Source: Angelakisella sp.
Lineage (GTDB): Bacteria; Bacillota; Clostridia; Oscillospirales; Ruminococcaceae
DNA length: 62,925 nucleotides
Reading direction: 5' to 3'
Assembly: GCA_020024555.1 (NCBI GenBank)
Contig: JAHHTQ010000009.1
Coordinates: 1 to 62,925, forward strand
Shown here: in pieces, positions 60,322-62,925 of the stretch
Numbering within the stretch: the first letter of the stretch is position 1
Layout of the letters: each line of letters starts with the position of its first letter
Made by a program: the position numbers and the translations under genes
The notes under the pieces: generated by a model
What the model was told of the DNA's origin: nothing
The model's input: the letters and a program-made list of their open reading frames with translations, nothing else
Databases searched by the model: none

Positions 60322-61659
60322 ATGAGTATTACTATTAGTGAAAAGTATCTTGGCAATTTTGTTGATAACAACGAAATGAATGCCATCGAACATCTTGTAC
60401 ACGCATCAGCGGACGTTCTTGAAAACAAATCGGGTCTCGGAAATGATTTCTTGGGTTGGCTTCACCTACCTACCGATTATGACAAAGAAGAATTTGCAAG
60501 AATTAAAAAATCTGCTGAAAAAATACAAAAAGATAGTGAAGTTCTTGTTGTTATAGGTATAGGTGGTTCTTACCTTGGCGCCCGTTCAGCTATCGAGTTC
60601 CTTAAAAGCCCTTTTTATAATAATTTAAAGAAAAATACTCCCGATATAATATTTGTTGGTTGCAACATCAGCTCATCTTATATGAATGATGTGCTTTCGC
60701 TTATAGAAGGCAGAGATTTTTCTGTAAATATTATATCAAAATCCGGTACAACAACCGAGCCTGCTCTTGCTTTCAGAGTTTTCCGTAAAAAATTAATCGA
60801 GAAATATGGCGAAAAAGAAGCTGCTCAAAGAATTTATTGTACCACAGACAAGGCTCGTGGAACATTAAAATCACTTGCTGACCGAGAAGGCTATGAATGT
60901 TTTGTTATCGCTGATGATGTTGGAGGCAGATATTCAGTTCTTACAGCCGTTGGTCTATTGCCAATAGCAGTTGCCGGTATTGACATAGACGAAATTATGC
61001 AAGGCGCAAAACAAGCCGAAGATGAACTGGCAGAAAAAGATTTCAGCAAAAATCCTTGTTACAGATATGCAGCTCTGAGAAACATTCTATACCGCAAAGG
61101 TCTTTCAACCGAAATATTTGTTTCTTACGAACCGCAATTCACAATGATGAATGAATGGTTAAAACAACTGTTCGGCGAAAGTGAAGGAAAAGACAACAAA
61201 GGCGTTTTCCCCGCATCTGTTACATTCTCAACAGACTTGCACTCAATGGGTCAATATATTCAAGACGGCAAAAGAATGTTGTTTGAAACAGTTATCGATA
61301 TAAAGAAACCTTCAAAAGATTTCTTTATCGAGGAAGATCCCGAAAATCTTGACGGACTTAATTTCTTGTCAAATCAAAATATGTCAATAGTTAACAGACG
61401 CGCTATGGAAGGAACAATTCTTGCGCATACAGAAGGCGGCGTACCAAATATCGTAATCGAAGTACCCGAAATTTCTCCAAAAGAATATGGTTATATGGTT
61501 TACTTCTTTGAAAAAGCTTGTGCAATGAGCTGTTATTTAATGGCTGTTAATCCATTTGACCAACCGGGTGTGGAAGCATATAAAAAGAATATGTTTGCTC
61601 TGCTTGGAAAACCGGGTTACGAGGACTTGAAAGAAGAACTTTCAAATAAATTAAATTAA
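60322..61659 (+). CDS. pgi: glucose-6-phosphate isomerase
   Basis: This cytoplasmic glycolytic enzyme interconverts glucose-6- and fructose-6-phosphate. The 445 residues carry VLVVIGIGGSYLGARSAIEF, SKSGTTTEPALAFRVFR (phosphate loop), DDVGGRYSVLTAVGLLPIAVAG (in part), GESEGKDNKGVFPAS with the catalytic glutamate, and a C-terminal QPGVEAYKKNMFALLGKPG. The ATG at 60322 follows GGTTGAAG and gives the usual N-terminus; an upstream in-frame ATG has no ribosome site. It is monocistronic and complements pgcA functionally. Confidence 0.97.
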   Translation: MSITISEKYLGNFVDNNEMNAIEHLVHASADVLENKSGLGNDFLGWLHLPTDYDKEEFARIKKSAEKIQKDSEVLVVIGIGGSYLGARSAIEFLKSPFYNNLKKNTPDIIFVGCNISSSYMNDVLSLIEGRDFSVNIISKSGTTTEPALAFRVFRKKLIEKYGEKEAAQRIYCTTDKARGTLKSLADREGYECFVIADDVGGRYSVLTAVGLLPIAVAGIDIDEIMQGAKQAEDELAEKDFSKNPCYRYAALRNILYRKGLSTEIFVSYEPQFTMMNEWLKQLFGESEGKDNKGVFPASVTFSTDLHSMGQYIQDGKRMLFETVIDIKKPSKDFFIEEDPENLDGLNFLSNQNMSIVNRRAMEGTILAHTEGGVPNIVIEVPEISPKEYGYMVYFFEKACAMSCYLMAVNPFDQPGVEAYKKNMFALLGKPGYEDLKEELSNKLN

Positions 61660-61710
61660 TATTCTCTTTTTTAGCATAACTATTTTCAATGTACATATTA
61701 TAGTGTTGAT

Positions 61711-61730
61711 AAGTTGTTTTAATACAACTT
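61711..61730. repeat. 7-bp inverted repeat upstream of the small P-loop gene
   Basis: AAGTTGT/ACAACTT with loop TTTAAT lies about 50 bp before the start codon. There is no T-tract, so an operator or leader hairpin is more likely than a terminator. Confidence 0.4.
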
Positions 61731-61780
61731 TGATATAAATTTAAATTTTCCTGCCAAAAAAATATTAGGAGGACAAAGTT

Positions 61781-62197
61781 ATGGTTAAATTAATTGTAGG
61801 CAATAAGGGTTCAGGCAAGACAAAAACTTTAATTGAAATGACAAATGCGGCTGTTGAAAAATCGACAGGTAATGTAGTTTGTTTGGAAAAAGGCTCAAAA
61901 CTTACATACGACATTTCGCATCAGGCACGCTTAGTTGATACAGATGATTATAAATTGGAAGGTTTTGACTCTCTATATGGTTTCATTTGTGGACTATTGG
62001 CTGGAAACTATGATATTACACACATTTTTGTTGATGCAACATTAAAAATAGGTGGTAGAGATTACGGTAAATTTACAGATATGATTAATAAACTTGCTGA
62101 TATCAAAGGCACAGAACACTTGGAAGATATCGTATTTACAGTATCCTGTGATGCAAGTGAACTACCGCAAGAGTTGGAAAAATTTATACTTTTATAA
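61781..62197 (+). CDS. small P-loop protein of unknown function
   Basis: The 138-residue protein opens with Walker A GNKGSGKT (7-14), followed by EKSTGNVVCLEKGSKL, a Walker-B-like HIFVDATLKIGGRDYG and FTVSCDASELPQEL. It looks like a minimal P-loop NTPase with TerL/RecA-like strand order. I have seen similar short proteins in clostridia annotated only as ATP-binding. GGAGG precedes the ATG. It is monocistronic just upstream of two tRNA-Leu genes. Confidence 0.8.
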   Translation: MVKLIVGNKGSGKTKTLIEMTNAAVEKSTGNVVCLEKGSKLTYDISHQARLVDTDDYKLEGFDSLYGFICGLLAGNYDITHIFVDATLKIGGRDYGKFTDMINKLADIKGTEHLEDIVFTVSCDASELPQELEKFILL

Positions 62198-62224
62198 GTT
62201 TAAATATTTTTAAAAAATAAAATT

Positions 62225-62252
62225 ATCCCCACTCTTTAAAACGGGTGGGGAT
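62225..62252 (+). terminator. hairpin after the small P-loop gene
   Basis: ATCCCCAC/GTGGGGAT is an 8-bp perfect stem. The T-tract is weak (TGCTATAATT). It may end transcription before the tRNA promoter. Confidence 0.6.
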
Positions 62253-62284
62253 TGCTATAATTACCAGATTCCAAAATAATTATA

Positions 62285-62313
62285 TTGACTTTTTGATATG
62301 ATTATACTATAAT
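62285..62313 (+). promoter_or_regulatory. promoter of the tRNA-Leu genes
   Basis: TTGACT (62285-62290) and TATAAT (62308-62313) are spaced by 17 bp, ending 22 bp before the mature 5' end of the first tRNA. Confidence 0.88.
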
Positions 62314-62335
62314 ATCCATTGTAGACTTAATGTAT

Positions 62336-62419
62336 GCGGTGGTGCTGGAATCGGCAGACAGGCACGTTTGAGGGGCGTGTGTCAGTGACGTGTGGGTTCA
62401 AGTCCCATCCACCGCACCA
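62336..62419 (+). tRNA. tRNA-Leu (anticodon GAG)
   Basis: The 84-nt class II tRNA has acceptor stem GCGGTGG/CCACCGC, discriminator A and an encoded CCA. The anticodon stem is CACGT/GCGTG with loop TTGAGGG, hence GAG (reads CUC/CUU). The long variable arm and T-arm GTGGGTTCAAGTCCCAT are typical of tRNA-Leu. Confidence 0.95.
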
Positions 62420-62472
62420 GTGGCGAACCGTCACACGTGGGACGTGAGCATTTTTTGTTTATGTTTTACTTT
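62420..62472 (+). promoter_or_regulatory. post-tRNA hairpin module 1
   Basis: A 6-bp mini-hairpin GTGGCG/CGTCAC (loop AAC, one G-U pair) begins directly after the CCA. It is followed by ACGTGGGA, which can pair with TCCCACGT about 35 bases later. There is little T-tract after the second stem, so it may be a processing or partial-termination structure. Confidence 0.6.
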
Positions 62473-62534
62473 TTGTTCCCACGTCAAAATGATAATATTA
62501 TTATCTAAACTTCTACTTAAAAAAATATAAATAT

Positions 62535-62621
62535 GCGGGTATGGCGGAATTGGCAGACGCGTTAGATTCAGGTTCTAATGGTTGCAAAACTGTGCAGGTT
62601 CAAGTCCTGTTACCCGCACCA
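62535..62621 (+). tRNA. tRNA-Leu (anticodon CAG)
   Basis: The 87-nt class II tRNA has acceptor stem GCGGGTA/TACCCGC, discriminator A and an encoded CCA. The anticodon stem TTAGA/TCTAA with loop TTCAGGT gives CAG (reads CUG). The long variable arm is that of tRNA-Leu. No separate promoter is evident, so it is probably transcribed with the first tRNA. Confidence 0.96.
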
Positions 62622-62773
62622 GTCGAGTACCTCGACACGTGTGACGTGAGCAAAATTCTTGTTCACGTCTTTTTTTATATTCTCACGTCGTAAAAAGAGT
62701 AAACGTATACTCTCTATTTTTCGATAGTTTATATTAACTTTTTAAATGATAACATTTTTGTACAGTAATAACA
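62622..62773. repeat. 152-bp tandem repeat, copy 1
   Basis: It begins immediately after the CCA of tRNA-Leu(CAG). It contains the mini-hairpin GTCGAG/CTCGAC, a terminator hairpin, and a further stem AGAGTA/TACTCT followed by T-rich sequence. It repeats at 62774-62925 with a single T-to-C difference in the mini-hairpin. Confidence 0.95.
62643..62676 (+). terminator. tRNA operon terminator
   Basis: GACGTGAGC pairs with GTTCACGTC (9 bp with one G-U) around a 9-base loop, followed by T7. The 5' arm can instead pair with CTCACGTC at 62682-62689, a mutually exclusive larger stem. Confidence 0.85.
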
Positions 62774-62925
62774 GTCGAGTACCCCGACACGTGTGACGTG
62801 AGCAAAATTCTTGTTCACGTCTTTTTTTATATTCTCACGTCGTAAAAAGAGTAAACGTATACTCTCTATTTTTCGATAGTTTATATTAACTTTTTAAATG
62901 ATAACATTTTTGTACAGTAATAACA
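62774..62925. repeat. 152-bp tandem repeat, copy 2
   Basis: It is nearly identical to copy 1, but no tRNA precedes it. Its last base is the last base of the window. The mini-hairpin is weakened (GTCGAG versus CCCGAC), while the terminator at 62795-62828 is intact. Confidence 0.95.

Noticed and set aside
1..62925. CRISPR arrays, insertion sequences, prophage
   Set aside because: No regularly spaced repeats, transposase, integrase or phage structural genes were seen on either strand.

Overview
The window reads as a chromosomal segment of an AT-rich, anaerobic, endospore-forming member of the Clostridia (Bacillota). Evidence for this is sigma-G and SpoIIE (sporulation), Rex, an N-terminal-rubredoxin rubrerythrin and an FprA flavodiiron protein (anaerobic redox and oxygen defence), the IspH-ribosomal S1 fusion typical of clostridia, and Gram-positive lipoproteins and gene orders (yceD-rpmF, DUF512-der, cmk-plsC-ispH/S1). 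I see no phage, transposase, CRISPR array or rRNA. Most of the window is ordinary core genome. The last base coincides with the end of a 152-bp tandem repeat, so the window may end at a contig edge.

Layout. 0-2.6 kb: a GT4 glycosyltransferase and a truncated MurD-like protein whose ligase motifs are all altered. 2.6-5.2 kb: a TetM-like translational GTPase fused to a C-terminal Rae1/YacP-type NYN endoribonuclease, the most unusual protein here. 5.3-7.4 kb: sigG, away from its usual spoIIG partners, and three small unknown genes. 7.5-10.6 kb: rubrerythrin with a PerR-like operator, and tex. 10.7-13.3 kb: an amino-acid ABC transporter with two ARG-box-like operators, probably for arginine. 13.3-18.2 kb: a DUF1266/DUF3137 membrane pair, rex, a UspA-like protein, a serine hydrolase and a small membrane protein. 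18.3-24.2 kb: a phosphohexomutase, a YibE/F membrane protein and spoIIE. 24.2-30 kb: yceD-rpmF, DUF512 radical-SAM-like protein, der, udk, ridA and an AEC permease.

30-45.2 kb is almost wholly minus strand: a class I lysyl-tRNA synthetase with an extra MetRS-type tRNA-binding tail, a Lys-rich membrane protein, mreB, then pepT-yihY-recD2-comF (overlapping or nearly abutting genes), then an rpiR-HI0933-cmk-plsC-ispH/S1 operon. 45.4-48.6 kb: a small acidic protein, rplM-rpsI with an L13-leader-like hairpin, fprA and a small membrane protein. 48.9-51.2 kb: a UPF0210/ACT pair and an HD hydrolase. 51.7-62.2 kb: a large transglutaminase-like lipoprotein, a CofE homologue, a MsmX/UgpC-type sugar-importer ATPase, a minimal AraC-type regulator, rarA, a lipoprotein, pgi and a small P-loop protein. 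The window closes with two tRNA-Leu genes (GAG and CAG), each followed by a distinctive hairpin module.

Non-coding structure worth noting: a 124-bp multi-hairpin repeat present twice, both times between convergent genes (2434-2557 and 48699-48822), the second copy bracketed by two identical 28-bp terminator hairpins; covarying mini-hairpins directly after the tRNA CCA ends; a 42-bp-spaced direct repeat in the promoter of the AraC-type gene; and several palindromic candidate operators. All functional statements rest on reading motifs by eye; no database search was run.
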